Source: Podarcis raffonei (Eukaryota > Chordata > Lepidosauria > Squamata > Lacertidae). Taken from it: a DNA stretch of 64,000 nt. This document shows, piece by piece, positions 11,061-21,754 of the stretch. Every line of letters starts with the position of its first letter. Position 1 is the stretch's first letter. The notes beneath the pieces are model-generated. The model ran no database searches. It saw only the letters and a list, made by a program, of their open reading frames with translations, and had not been told where the DNA came from. Position numbers and translations under genes: made by a program. The stretch covers positions 630,001 through 694,000 of the forward strand of contig NC_070619.1 of assembly GCF_027172205.1 (NCBI RefSeq). The letters run 5' to 3'.

Positions 11061-13853
11061 GTGTGTAATGTTCTCTGTATGTTTGTTTCTTTCTATATTC
11101 CCCCTTCCTGTCAGCCTGGAGGGCTCCATTGCTTAGAGTGTGGTGCTGAGAATGCCAAGGTTGCGGGTTCAATTTCCACAGGGAAAGTTGGGCTAGATGG
11201 CCCTCAGGGTCCCCTCCAACGCCACGATTCTAGGGTGCCATTTGCGTGAGCGCTGAGCGTCTTTCTTTCTCTCCTCCGCAGGGCTGCCGCTTACAGCAAG
11301 CTGGGGAACTACACCGGGGCCGTCCGGGACTGCGAGCGAGCCATCCACATCGACCCCAAATACAGCAAGGCCTATGGCAGGATGGGGTGAGCATCTTGGG
11401 GGGCGGAAGGCGGGGCGGGAGAGGTAATTCCCCCTCCCCACTGGCCCCTCCAGCCTAAGTGGGGGACCCAGGATGTGGCCTGTAAGGGAGAAGCCAGGGA
11501 ACGGCTTTTGGAGCTCAGGGTGCTCCTTTTCGGTCAGGCAACTTTCTCTCTCTCTGCCTCCTGCTTCCAGCTTAGCCCTGTCGAGCCTAAACAAACTCTC
11601 GGACGCCGTTGTCTACTACAGAAAAGCTCTGGAGCTTGACCCAGATAACGAGACGTACAAGTCCAACCTCAAAGTCACGGAGCAGAAAATGAAGGAGGCT
11701 CCAAGCCCGGTGAGAAGGAGAGGCAGCAGTGGTGCAGTGGTTAGAGCACCTGGGCCAGGACCCACGAGGGACTGGTGTTCACCCCCCCTCTTCCATAGAG
11801 CCTCCAGGTGACCTAGGGGGCCAGCCACTGCCTCTCTTGGTCTGGCCTCCCTTGCAGGGTGGCTGTGAGGATTAAACGGGGAGAGACCAGGGTGCAAATC
11901 GCCACCTCTCAGACTCGCCTGCCTTGCAGGGTCATGGCAAGGATGTCAACGGAGGGGGAGAACTTTGCACACCACCTTCAGCTCCTAGGAGGAAACAGTG
12001 GTGTGTAAATCCTCCTTTTGCTCTTACACTGAGCAAAAGGTTCCTGCTTTGCGGGGGGCTGGACTAGATGATCCTTGGCAGTCCCTTCTGACTCTACGGT
12101 TCTGTTTGCCTTTCAGACAGGAGGTGCTGGAGGCTTCGACTTAGCCGGCTTGCTCAACAACCCCGGGTTCATGAGCATGGTGAGCCTAGCCCTGCTTCCT
12201 GAGCTGGTGTTTTGAATTATTGGAGGAATAAGGATCTCCTTGTTCTTGTTGTTGTTGTTAAAATTTGTATGCTGCCCTCTAACCATAGATCTCAGGGCAC
12301 TTCAAAACATAAAACTGCAATAGAAAAAAGACAGATTTCATAATAAAAATTTAATAGTAAAAAGAAGACTCCCCAACCACTCTCTTTTTCTCTCCCCTCC
12401 ACTTTTCTCCTTTAAAAAAAAATTAAAACAGGCATCAAACCTGATGAACAATCCGCAGGTACAGCAATTGTAAGTATGGGAAACACCTGATTTTTAGGGA
12501 AGGGGTGGGAGGGTCTTTTTTTAAAGCTTCTTCTGACACCCCCGAATGGCAGGGTCCCTGCAGATTTCAGAATTGCTGGAAGGAGAGCCAACTTGCCATT
12601 CAGAAGAGTCTCCGAGGATTGCTGCGCTCCCTGCCTTGCCAGGGGTTGGGCTGGATGACCTTTGGGGGAACCCTTCCGACTCTCGCAACCTGTGACAATG
12701 ACCCCTTTTCTTTTCTCCTGCCCTCTTTGCTGGAAGGATGTCTGGGATGATCTCAGGTGGCACCAACCCCATGGCAGCGCCAGGAGCGGGCGCGTCCCCC
12801 AATGACCTTGCCAGCCTTATCCAAGCGTGAGTAGAAAGGCTTGGGGGGGGTCTCTCCCCTCCCGGCTCTGAGCAACAGCACCTGGCCAGCAGCCTTGCAT
12901 CTACCTCCCTGCTTTTCCTCTCAAGGATCTCCAGCTGATTCTCCCTCCCTCCTCATTTAATCCCCCTCACAGCAACCCTGCGAGGTTGGTTAGGCTGAGA
13001 GGTAGCGGCTGGCCCCCCGAGTCCAAGTGGGCAGGATTTGAACCCTGGTCTCTCCCAGGTCCCAGTCCCACGCCCAAACTTTTTTCTCCGGACTGCATTT
13101 GCAGAACAAAAACTTGCTTGCACCAACCAATCTTTTTTATTGGTAAGATATGCATTGGGGAAAACAGTGAAGATAGTCTTAATTTTGAAAAGATATCCAT
13201 CCATATTCTGCAAATGAAAACATGATTTTGGTAGTTCCCTGGACTGAAATGTTTGAATGGGAAATGCTTTGAGATCTTATGGTGGTATATAAGTCAATAA
13301 AATAAAATAATTTTTTTTTCTTGGGTTGCCCCTTAACCTTCCTGCCACACTTGGAGAACTGCTGCTCCTTTCTCCCCTTTTATTTTTAAATCTATTTTTA
13401 TCAGATGAACCTGCAATAATTTGACCACAAATACATGCTTCCCATTCAAATATTTTGGCAGGTGGTGTCTCCGAATTCAAGCCACAATATTGCAGAGTCT
13501 CTGCCCGCGTTTGTGGTATGAACTCTTTACCCTTCAGTAGGGAATTCAAGTTGCGCAGAGTCTCCTGGCTATGGATTTATTGAGGTTATTAAATCTTTCG
13601 AAGACCCCGGGACAGGTGGCCGGCTATGGATTTATTAAATTGAACAGATTGCCTGGATATTCCGGCACATTTTGCAGCGGGAAAATACCTGGCATCCTGA
13701 TCAGGGGCCCTCTCTGACGCGCCTCTCTCCCTCTGCAGGGGCCAGCAATTTGCGCAGCAGATGCAGCAGCAGAACCCGGAACTCATTGAGCAGTTGCGCA
13801 GCCAGATCCGCAGCCGGACGCCCAGCGCCAGCAACGAGGAGCAGCAGGAATGA
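9288..13853 (+). CDS. SGTA: SGTA, small glutamine-rich TPR co-chaperone alpha (10 coding exons)
   Basis: Coding exons are 9288-9387, 10071-10174, 10417-10501, 10876-10975, 11282-11386, 11571-11709, 12117-12179, 12432-12469, 12737-12826 and 13739-13853. All have GT-AG borders and the phases join perfectly to 939 bases (312 residues; human is about 313). The N-terminal dimerisation region (residues 1-68, [16 protein letters not shown]) is followed by an acidic linker and three TPR repeats at about 90-191 ([35 protein letters not shown]). Next come the NNP motifs and a Gln-rich C-terminus ([15 protein letters not shown]). SGTA is a cytosolic co-chaperone that hands tail-anchored and mislocalised membrane proteins to the BAG6 complex and binds Hsp70/Hsp90 through its TPRs. 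The start is the first ATG of the exon, matching the family N-terminus. No frame damage is seen, so this is a functional gene. Confidence 0.97.
9590..9925 (-). mobile_element. L2-type LINE 3' tails in SGTA intron 2
   Basis: TATTTATATGCCACCCATCT plus CCAGCCACCCTGGGCAGC (9625-9675), and a second TATTTATACCCTGCCCATCT block (near 9860), are reverse complements of the squamate L2 3' end, which ends TATAAATAATAA. Confidence 0.6.
10797..10862 (+). mobile_element. CR1 3' tail
   Basis: TTGCAGGGGGTTGGGCTGGA followed by GGGGTCCCTTCCAACTCTAG is the conserved CR1 3' end, 5'-truncated, in SGTA intron 4. Confidence 0.75.
11027..11060 (+). repeat. (GT)n microsatellite in SGTA intron 5
   Basis: A run of roughly 15 GT dinucleotides follows exon 5. 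Confidence 0.9.
11117..11245 (+). mobile_element. tRNA-Ile-derived SINE with CR1-like tail
   Basis: The head TTGCTTAGAGTGTGGTGCTG and GAATGCCAAGGTTGCGGGTTC mirror tRNA-Ile (TTAGAGCGTGGTGCTAATAA, CGCCAAGGTCGCGGGTTCGA). The body then passes into GGGCTAGATGGCCCTCAGGG and TCCCCTCCAACGCCACGATTC, a CR1-type 3' end. Further copies are at 39775 (minus) and 63703. Confidence 0.75.
11718..11990 (+). mobile_element. Degenerate tRNA SINE in SGTA intron 7
   Basis: GTGGTGCAGTGGTTAGAGCA (A-box-like) is followed by a damaged B box, CCAGGTGACCTAGGGGGCCA, and a duplicated TTGCAGGGT-GGCTGTGAGGA body. It is the same general family as the SINE at 8925. Confidence 0.55.
12035..12705 (+). mobile_element. CR1 3' tails (12035-12110, 12615-12705) and an L2-like piece (12255-12345)
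   Basis: GCTGGACTAGATGATCCTTG (near 12060) and TTGGGCTGGATGACCTTTGG (near 12645) are CR1 ends. GTATGCTGCCCTCTAACCAT with AACATAAAACTGCAATAG is an L2-like fragment between them. SGTA exons 8 (12117-12179) and 9 (12432-12469) lie in the same stretch and are not part of the repeats. Confidence 0.55.
12935..13080 (-). mobile_element. tRNA-derived SINE, minus orientation
   Basis: Reverse complement of the squamate tRNA SINE body: AGCAACCCTGCGAGGTTGGT, GGATTTGAACCCTGGTCTC (B-box complement), CAGGTCCCAGTCCCACG. It lies in SGTA intron 10. Confidence 0.6.
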
Positions 13854-15975
13854 GGCGGGTCGGAAGGTGTGTGCCGGGGACCTTGTGCGGGGCTCGGGGG
13901 GGGGGCTGATGTGCTAGCTGTTGCAGGGTGAGATGGTCTCTGGTGTTCCTGGAAAATGATCAGACACAGGAGCAGACAGCCTGATGTGGCAGCAGCCGCT
14001 GGGCTTCTTGTGGAGGCTCCAGCTCCAGAGGCAGTCTACCTGGGCTCCTAGGTCCTATGGAGCGTTTGCCCAGTGTGGGGACAGGAAGCTGGGCTGGATG
14101 CGCCCCCTTGCGCCTGATGCGGCACCCAGGTTCTTACTGTGGAGCCTCCAGGTGCAGGGGCAGTCTATCCAGACTCCTGCAAGGACAGGAAGCCTGGCCA
14201 GATGAGCCCCTTTTGGCCTGATCCAAAGGCTGGGAAGCCTGGCCACTCCAAGGACAGGAAGCTGGGCTGGATGGATCCCCTTGGGGCCTGAACCAACAGC
14301 CCGGGCTCCGTTCCTGTACATGTGGAGCCTCCAGCTCCAGAGGCAGTCTATCTGGATTTTTTGGTTCTATGGGGCATGTCCCTTTTTAAAGAACAAAACC
14401 ACCTGCTTTCCTTCCAGGGGTGCCCTTTGTCGGAAGATGACCTCCTTCCTTGGCTGGACAGGAAAGAAGATTTGAAACTGGAAAAGCCATGTTTGTGTTG
14501 CTGTTTCTCCTCATGGAGTGCGGGGGGGGGGAGCAGGAATGGAGGGGTTGGGGCGAACCCCCGAACCTGCATGTTAGAGAGGCAGCTCCTCCCACCCCAG
14601 TAGTCTCCCCTTCCTCCTCCTGCTCCTCCTCTTCTTCCTCTTGCCCCCCTTGAGACCCCCGGGAAGATCCACGACTGGTGCAGCAGTTTTTAAATCCCAT
14701 TTTCTCCTGGGGAGATGCTACGTTTCCAGGGAAGAAGCCTCACTCCAGAACCACGGCCTTCTCTGGGGGCGGAGTGGGGCAGCAAACCCTCTCTCTCTCT
14801 TTATTTTTGCAAAAAAAAACCAACCCCCCCCCCCAAAATGGATTTCTGTGTCCACTTCCCTGTGTTGTTGTCTCTGTTTCTTACTCCCTTTGCCAGGCTC
14901 TTCTCTGGTGCCTTCGTCTGGGATCTCTAGCACAGGGCAAAAAACGGGGGGGGGGGATTTTTGCATGGGAACATGTGTGTTTTGCAGGGTGGGGGGGCCA
15001 TGACTTTGGGAAATTGCAGCTAAGGTGAAAAATAGGATATTCTTTGTTTCCTTTCTTTCTTAAAAGATCATGGCAATATTCGTAGATCTCTTTGCGGAGG
15101 GAGCACAGGTTAGCAACGTCTCGCCCCCCCCTTTGGCTTCCAGAAGGTTTATAATTCAAATATTGGGAGGGGGGATTTGGTGGGGATTCTTGCATGTTTG
15201 TGAGCTTAGCAAAAGGAAATTTGTCTTGGGGGGGGCTGAGTTGGCTTTAGTGTAGGAAGGGTGTGTGAATGCCCTTGGGGCGTCGCCCTCAAGCACCCCC
15301 CACCTGCCCCACGGAGGGTCGCCATGAATCCGGTGCCAAGAAAGTTGCTTTGCAAGGGGGGGGGTTGCCCTCAATATTTTACAAGGTCTCTGGGATAGAT
15401 GGACAGACAAGCTTCCTGCCTCCCACCCCCAATTCAAATAGATGCACACCCCCAAGCTGCATTTCTAGAAACAGGGTCTGATTTCTAAAGATGAGTGGCT
15501 CAGCGGAAAAGAGGACCCTCTCTTCCTCTCCCCACTGCAAGGCCAGGTCAGGGCTTCCTCTTCCAGTTGGGCGTCTCTAGCGACACCCCCAACCCCACTT
15601 TTCTGCTCCTGGTTTGCCCAGCCTGCAACCCGCCTTCCGCAGACCCTTTTCAGGATTAGGGGTGGGGGCAAATGGGCACTCAGAAACTTGCCGTTCTATC
15701 CCACCTCCTTGGTACCCCACATCTGGAGAAGGGGGTGCTCAAAAAAGGGGGCATTGACAATTTTTGAGATGCCTTGTTGAGAATAAATGATCCCTGGGGG
15801 GTTAAAAGGGGGAAAGGGGTTCGGAGACCTCCCCACCCCACCCCCTAAGAGCTTTTCTTTGGATTCCTTCAAAATGTTTTTTTTAAAAAAATACTATTAT
15901 TATTAAAGAAATTGGCACTGTTTCCGTTTTCCTTTTTTTAACGTAGAAAATAAAATCCTTTGGACACTGTTGCTT
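13854..15975 (+). other. SGTA: SGTA 3' UTR with two AATAAA signals
   Basis: The stop is at 13851-13853. AATAAA hexamers lie at 15782-15787 and 15949-15954, the latter followed by a GT-rich TGTTGCTTGCTGTTG stretch that fits a cleavage element. A 2.1-kb 3' UTR is longer than I would expect and includes an interspersed repeat (13975-14385) and many homopolymeric G/C runs. The exact end is inferred. Confidence 0.55.
13975..14385 (+). repeat. Unclassified interspersed repeat, internally reiterated, in the SGTA 3' UTR
   Basis: The phrase GGAGCCTCCAGCTCCAGAGG plus CAGTCTATCTGGA occurs in variants near 14010, 14140 and 14325, alternating with GGACAGGAAGCTGGGCTGGA. Similar phrases occur near 30350 (minus), 41108, 52080 and 56710 (minus), so this is a dispersed family with local reiteration. 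I do not know its class. Confidence 0.6.
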
Positions 15976-16055
15976 GCTGTTGTCCCCCTCTCGATTGGCC
16001 CCCGTCCAACCTAAAACAGGGAATTATTATTATTAATAATAATGATAATTAATTA

Positions 16056-16120
16056 CAGTGGTACCTCGGGTTAAGTATTTAATTCGTTCCGGAGGTCCGT
16101 ACTTAACCTGAAACTGTTCT
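16056..16120. mobile_element. MITE fragment (CAGTGGTACCTCGGGTTA family), cut by an ERV LTR
   Basis: After a TA, the element starts CAGTGGTACCTCGGGTTA and continues TTCCGGAGGTCCGTACTTAA, as in the family, before stopping at the LTR start at 16121. The right half is not found beyond the retroviral remnant. Confidence 0.7.
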
Positions 16121-17220
16121 TGTTGCGTTCGCAAAGTAAAGGAAGGATTGAACCCTGATTAATAAGAATACACACAGAGGCTTGAACCAGCAAGACTCTG
16201 GGAAGGGTGCGTATAATCTTGTCTCTCTGTGCTTGTCCGCCGTGCAGCCCCTGGCCCAGGTAGTTTTTATTCACAAAACAACTTATTACAGAGTGTTCGT
16301 AAGAACCAATCAGATTTCTTCTGAGCATTTCCACAAACCCCACCTGGGGAAAAAGTTAGATCAAAAGAAATTCTTTTAACTACAAAGACTACTACTCTGA
16401 GCATGCATACATAATCTGAGAGTAAATAAAAGAAGACTAGAGAAACTCCGGAGATCACAAACAGGAGTAAACAAGAGAGGATGGAAGGATGGCAAGGAGA
16501 TAGGCATCTTTATCACCTTCCTGTGAAACTATTTCCAGGCCCTAAGATTAACATCCTGCATCAAAGAAACTTGCCCACTATCTTTATGGCCCAGGATGCC
16601 TGCGAGAAATGGGCAGTAGAGTCAAAACGGCATGAAAAGGGCATGAATGTAGAATCTTATGGGATTTAATCAGAAATTATCGTCAATATATCAAACCCAG
16701 TCAACACAATGCTTTCATCGTGGACACGATGGCTTGATGTGTATTTTATAATTCCTCATGGTAATCCCATCTGATCCCTACATCTCACCCTTTTTTATTT
16801 ATTTATTATTTATGTACAGGAATACTTAAGAGAGGAGAGGCATTGTGTCCTCATAATCTGCCTGCATGTGTTTCTGTATCACATAAAGATCTCTAGCAGA
16901 CATTCCTGAAGTGAGCGTAGTTCATGTATGTGTTCCTATATCACAGAAAGATGTCTAGCAGACATTCCTAAAGAGAGCGTAATAACCTTTGCCTATTCTT
17001 TTCTAAAACTGAGCAACTAGGCTGGACCCATGTCAGTCTGTTGAGGCAGCATTGAGCATCAGATAAATTTGTGGGAATGTAGTTATAACTTCTTTGATTA
17101 CACATGAAAAACCAGCCATCTGGTAAATGCACATGAGCATAATTAAAAGTAATCTGCTGAACACGTTGGCCTTCCTGTGTCCAGACAGTGAGTTGCCCCA
17201 GCTGCACTGGGCAGCTCCCA
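16121..17220 (-). mobile_element. Endogenous retrovirus fossil: 3' LTR and env remnant
   Basis: The LTR spans 16121-16782 (TGTTGC...CCTACA on +; 662 bp), with an AATAAA on the minus strand near 16268. A polypurine tract (AAAAAAGGGTGAGA on the minus strand) directly abuts its right border, as expected at the 3' LTR of a minus-strand provirus. Farther right, at about 16968-17215, the minus strand resembles a retroviral envelope surface subunit (DGWFFMCNQRSY and PTNLSDAQCCLNRL). The rest of the provirus is missing. The element is broken, truncated and old, but younger than the MITE it interrupts. Confidence 0.65.
16864..16981. repeat. Two-copy tandem duplication, about 60 bp, within the ERV remnant
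   Basis: Two copies of a block with CTAGCAGACATTCCT preceded by TATCACA and AAAGAT lie in tandem at about 16864-16919 and 16927-16981. Confidence 0.7.
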
Positions 17221-18217
17221 ATGAAATATTAAAAGCACAACTTGGTGGGGGGAGGTTGCAGAGAAAAGTCACAAGGAAAAGAATGAGCAGCAACTGACAG
17301 CTGCAGAGTTGGGAGGGAACCCCAGAGGTCCTCCAGCCCAGCCCTCTGCAAGTTGCAGGAGGCGAGTCAGCTTACATGAGAAGGAGCAAGCCACGTTTCC
17401 CTCTGGGAGGAAGGACCGTCCTTTTCTTGGCCACAGAAAAGTTGGACTAGGTGGTTCTTGGCATCCCTTCTGACACGACCCTTTTTAAAAATCCAGCGAA
17501 CACCTGGCTCAGAGCCAGCGGCGGCTCCACCTCGCTCTGCATCCTGGTTTCAACTGGGAACAGCCCAGTTTGGAGAGAGGGCAGGAAGGAGCTGCTGCTT
17601 CCCAGGAACCGGTGCTTCAAGATAGAATACCCCTGAACTGGGAGCTCTCTTAACTGACCATTCTGTAGAGCTGGAAGGGACCCTGGGGTCATCTAGTCCA
17701 AACCCAGGCCACCTCCCAATCAATGCTTCTTTCTCCCCAACTTGTCTGATGCTGCCTGCTCTGACTGGCAGTGGCCCCCTGGGCACTCTCTTCCCTTGCC
17801 CTTCATGGGGAAGCTGCAGGTGGGCCCTGGGCTCTATTCCTGCGTTAAATGAAAAGAAAGGTGCCAGTCTTCATGGGGGTTTTGTTTGGCGGTGATGTCT
17901 TGGGGTGGGGATTAAGCAGGGATCGGGGGAGAACCTTGCCCCTTCCCAGCCCAATTTGGGGAAGCTGCCAGGACACAACCCTTTTTGCAAGCAGGGTATG
18001 TGGATTAGGGTTATAACTTTTTTTACTCCTGTAAAAAAACAAAACCTGTATCAGAACTTTTCTCTGAAAGGCACTGAAAAAGGGACCCCAAAAGGAACAG
18101 TTGGAATCACTGTACTATGTAACATTACTACTCCATGAAAATCATTTCAAGAACTTGTCAGAAATGTTGAAACCTTGCAAAAAAGCCTTGCGGGTTTGGG
18201 AGAATCCCTGGAAGCAG
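17221..18217. other. Intergenic stretch with decayed CR1 tails
   Basis: GAGTTGGGAGGGAACCCCAG (near 17310), GTTGGACTAGGTGGTTCTTG (near 17441) and GAGCTGGAAGGGACCCTGGG (near 17670) are CR1-type 3' ends in both orientations. I see no gene or promoter. Confidence 0.5.
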
Positions 18218-18466
18218 GAAGAAGAAGAGTTTGGATTTGATATCCCGCTTTATCACTTCCCGAAGGAGTCTCAAAGCAGCTAACATTCTCCTTTCCCTTC
18301 CTCCCCCACAACAAACACTCTGTGAGGTGAGTGGGGCTGAGAGACTTCAGAGAAGTGTGATTGGCGCAAGGTCACCCAGCAGCTGCAGGTGGAGGAGCGG
18401 AGACGTGAACCCAGTTCCCCAGATTAGGAGTCTACCACTCTTAACCACTACACCACACTGGCTCTC
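18218..18466 (-). mobile_element. Sauria (ACA) SINE, nearly complete
   Basis: This is the same family as 2998-3242 but longer and less diverged. It has GAAGAAGAGTTTGGATTTGA at its left end and ACACCACACTGGCTCTC at its right end, flanked by CAGGA on both sides (a short target duplication). The tRNA promoter boxes read on the minus strand. Confidence 0.88.
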
Positions 18467-18904
18467 AGGAGCCATCCGTCCTCCAGATCCCGAGAAGGGA
18501 TAGGTGCGCAGAAGGTGCAAGCAAAGTGGTGTGGGAACGTTTTGCTTCCTGCAGCAGAAACAAAGACCAGCTGCAACTTTGCTTGATTGTAAGCAGTAAA
18601 GTGGGTTGTGCAACGTACAAAATGTCCTAGTATTAGAAAATCTGCAATCTCTGTTTTTTCCTGTATGCATGCTATGCATATGACATAATACATTATGCAG
18701 TTCCCTAGGCAAAAATCGCTTTATTGCTTTTGGGGTGACCTTTTTCCAAAATATTTGGAAATGACTGTTCATTCCTTTGCTTTAGGCAAACTTTTCTCTA
18801 ACCTGGCTCCAGGAATAGGAGGTTGTAGAAAAGCTATAAGCTTTGTGCGGATCCTGCTGAGCTGCATCCCTGCCCCCCTAGCACAGGGTGCTGTTTGGGA
18901 CAGA

Positions 18905-19075
18905 GTGAGGCCCTTGAGCCATCCAGCTCGGTGTCGTCAGCACTGGATGGCAGCAGCAGTGGCTCTCCAGGGCGTCAGGCAAAGGGGATTTGCAGCCCTG
19001 TCAGGAGACGCTGCCTGGGATTGAACCTGGAACCTTCTGCATGCCAAGCAGGTGCACTGCCATGGAGCACCAACC
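18905..19075 (-). mobile_element. tRNA-Ala-like SINE
   Basis: On the minus strand, a head with a CTTGGCATGCAGAAGGTTCC segment and GGTTCAATCCC resembles tRNA-Ala(TGC). It is followed by a body complementary to CACTGGATGGCAGCAGCAGT. A (GT)n run follows at 19084-19102. Confidence 0.55.
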
Positions 19076-19102
19076 TGTCCACTTCCGTGTGTGTGTGTGT
19101 GT

Positions 19103-19544
19103 GATTTTAAATGCATTTTACACACCTTAATACATCCGTTATACACTTGTCATTGTTTATCTTACACTCTTTGGCTTCCACACACATCCCTCAGGGGTGG
19201 GTGGGTTCTAACTTAGTCCTTGTTTAGCTGCATCTCCTTAATTACCATCCCTCTTCTGCTTATTTTTAACTGCTGCTCCTATATCTAACCCCACTTGGAA
19301 GCTTATCTGATTGTTATATTTCTTTAAATATTTGCCAAGTATTCCCACTCCTCTTTTATATCTGACTCATCTTGATTTCTTATCTGTTCAAATTATTCCG
19401 AGGTAGACTGCCTATTGACCTGGAGTATTTTTTATCTCATGGCTCCTGGTCAGAACAGACTATAAATTAATATAAAACATATATATTCAAACAAACAAAT
19501 AGATATTCCTAGGAATCTTCGTGTAGCAGGAAGCCCCCCCCCTT
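19103..19544. other. AT-rich spacer upstream of the SLC39A3 CpG island
   Basis: I recognise no gene or clear repeat family. Base composition switches sharply to CpG-rich at about 19545. Confidence 0.4.
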
Positions 19545-20275
19545 CATTGTAAAGTATTACACCCACCCACCACGCGCACCCCTCCCGCCTTCCCCGACCC
19601 CGGAGACGCCCCTTCGAGAGGGGCATCCCCTAAAAGCCTTCCGTAAATAAGGAAGCGCTAATCTGACAGCTCTCCGTATGGAACCCTTTTTCCTATATAT
19701 TTCTCGTGCGTATTCCGCTAATGGGTAGACCACTTTCCTGAACTGGAGGTCAATCGGCCGCCGCTTCAGCCAACGGGCGTTACCGAACAGGGCTGCTCAG
19801 CCAATGGGCGGGTGGGTTTCTCCCAGCACACGCAAAAGTCGCCGGAACCAGGCATGTCGCGGCCGCTGTTCCGCGCCGGCCACCGTTCGGCAGGCACAGC
19901 CACTTCCCTGAAGGTTGGAGGACACCCTTACTTGCTGCACAGCAGAAAGGCGCCTGTGGGAGGGCGGGGCGAGAGGGAGGGAAAGGCCCGCCTAAGGGGC
20001 GGGGTCCACAGCGGGCGGGCGGGCTGCTCAGCCAACGGGCGCCGCCATGACGTCAGTGGCAGCCAATAGGCGCCGCTTCCCCGCGGTTGCCAAGGCAGGC
20101 GGGCGAGGTGGGAAAGGGGCGGAAGGAGGAAGGACGGGAAGCGGCCGCGCAGGTGAGGAAGAGGAGAGGGGGCTCCCGCACCCCCCGGGGGCCCGGCGCC
20201 CAGAACCGCCGGAGGGGGCGGGGCCTGGGCGCCAGGGGGCGGGGCTCCTCCCCGTGGCCGCCGCCGCCTCCATGA
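19545..20275 (+). promoter_or_regulatory. SLC39A3: SLC39A3 CpG-island promoter with paired CCAAT-like boxes and a CRE
   Basis: The region is dense in CpG and GGGCGG boxes. Four copies of CAGCCAAYGGGCG or CAGCCAATAGGCG occur at 19767, 19798, 20029 and 20060, in two pairs each spaced exactly 31 bp. A perfect TGACGTCA lies at 20048-20055 between the last two. No TATA box is obvious. Assignment to SLC39A3 rests on position and orientation, since the next downstream + strand gene is SLC39A3 and its coding exon 1 opens with an acceptor. Confidence 0.6.
20073..20152 (+). other. SLC39A3: Probable SLC39A3 non-coding exon 1 (5' end unknown)
   Basis: A strong donor (CGCGCAG|GTGAGGAAGAG) at 20152/20153 lies just downstream of the CCAAT/CRE cluster. 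The next acceptor with a good polypyrimidine tract leading into the ATG exon is at 25550/25551, implying an intron of about 5.4 kb. Confidence 0.5.
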
Positions 20276-20419
20276 GGACTAGCCGCTTGGGTCTGCAAAT
20301 GGCTTTGCCCAACTGCAGCCAGGGATGCGCCGTCGGGGTGTGGGGCATGAGAGGAGGAGGAGGAGGAGGAAGAAGAAGAACAGCAGTGATAATCGTCATA
20401 ATAGCAGGCTATTGCATAG

Positions 20420-20545
20420 GGTTGTGCAATCGAAGGGGCCGCCAGGGGCCATCTAGTCCAGCCCCCACTTGGGCACAAAGCAGTCGCAGGGCTGCAGGAT
20501 TGCCAGCAGACGGACCTCTGCTGAACAGCCTCCAACAAGGGAGAG
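20420..20545 (-). mobile_element. CR1 3' tail, minus orientation
   Basis: GCCATCTAGTCCAGCCCCCA and the surrounding GAAGGGGCCGCC are complements of a diverged CR1 end. Confidence 0.55.
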
Positions 20546-20675
20546 GGAGAGAGAGAGAGAGAGAGCGAGCTTGCCAGTTTGTGTGGTTTGGAGGGGTCAG
20601 AACTTCATCATCATCATCTTTGAACTGTCTTCAAGGACATGAAGAGCCGGTTGTGGTACTCTATCCGGGGCATAA

Positions 20676-20676
20676 C

Positions 20677-20722
<46 letters not shown>
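20676..20722 (+). repeat. (ATA)n microsatellite
   Basis: About 15 uninterrupted ATA units, followed by a CR1/L2-like AACATGTGGCCATCCCAACT stretch. Confidence 0.9.
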
Positions 20723-20724
<2 letters not shown>

Positions 20725-20823
20725 GCACCCAGTCTGACCCCTGCAACACAGGGATCCCCAACATGTGGCCATCCCAACTCTGCTTAAAAACTGCCAGTGA
20801 ATTGTAGGATCCTAGATTTGGAC

Positions 20824-21535
20824 TGTTAACGGAGAAATCTGAGGGCTCCTTGGACAAAAAAACAAGGACACCAGCCAGGAATAGCAGAGCAAAACAGGAG
20901 CCAGAAGGCTTGGTCTTTATTGAAGACTGTCACGACTGGACTCCCACCTGCCACCAGGTGGAACAAGATGGAAGCCCCAAACAAAAGAGCACCCAAACTT
21001 TTATTAGCTGCTAATCCCCATGTTACACCCCGCCAAACTACATCACTAATACATCACGAAAGGGGAGGTCTGGTGGCAGTAATCTGAGTATCCTGGACCC
21101 TGCCCCATGGTTTCCCTTGCCCTCCACCAAACACCCATCAAGTGAAACAAAAGAGATATTTACATTTCTCTGTTTCTCAGCCAAGTTAATCACACCTTTT
21201 TGTCTTCATCTGGGTTTGGTATTTCTGGATTGGCTACCTGTCTGGCACTCAGGTATCAGGATGCCAGGGATTATCGCTCAGGCAGAGGGGCTGCTGAGTA
21301 GCTGAGCTCACATGTCTGTATGAATTTCTAAAGTTTTCCCAGTGAGCCAGTACATAGATACATTTATCAGTGAATTGTTACATTTGGTATCATGCAGCAA
21401 AGGCCCTTTGAATAGACAGGAAGAAACTGTGATAAAGTGTTTTGTGGGGACAAGTCACAAAAGTGATTGTGCTGATTTTGGTAGTGGGTTGCATGTGTGT
21501 GATATCTGCTGGAGGGGCAACCCCTCCCCCCAAAC
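20824..21535 (-). mobile_element. LTR-like fossil (probable 3' LTR of a minus-strand element)
   Basis: The segment starts TGTTAACGG and ends GGGGCA at 21519. The minus strand has AATAAA signals (near 20928 and 20997), and a purine run (GGGGGGAGGGGTT on minus) directly abuts the right border like a polypurine tract. No coding part is recognised. It sits in SLC39A3 intron 1 and boundaries are approximate. Confidence 0.45.
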
Positions 21536-21540
21536 CTATA

Positions 21541-21750
21541 CATAAATTCCAGCAACAGGCTCCCCCAAGGGTCATCCTGTGCAACCTCCTCTGCAATGCA
21601 GGAATCACATGGCTAAAGTATTCCCAACAGAAGTCCATCCAAATTCTGCTGAAAAACCTCCAATGAATCATAGAATTGTAGGGTTGGGAGGGTCAGCCAA
21701 AGGGCATCCAAGTCCAGCTGCCTGCAAGGAGGGGATCACAGATCAAGGAT
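21541..21750 (-). mobile_element. Two adjacent CR1 3' tails, minus orientation
   Basis: GGGTCATCCTGTGCAACCTC (near 21570) with CTCTGCAATGCAGGAATCAC, then AATCATAGAATTGTAGGGTT (near 21666), are complements of CR1 ends. Confidence 0.65.
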
Positions 21751-21754
21751 CCCT

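Noticed and set aside
20047-20787. 246-codon frame starting at the CRE in the SLC39A3 island
   Set aside because: It crosses a strong donor, passes through a CR1 tail and ends in an (ATA)n poly-Ile run. It is not a plausible protein.
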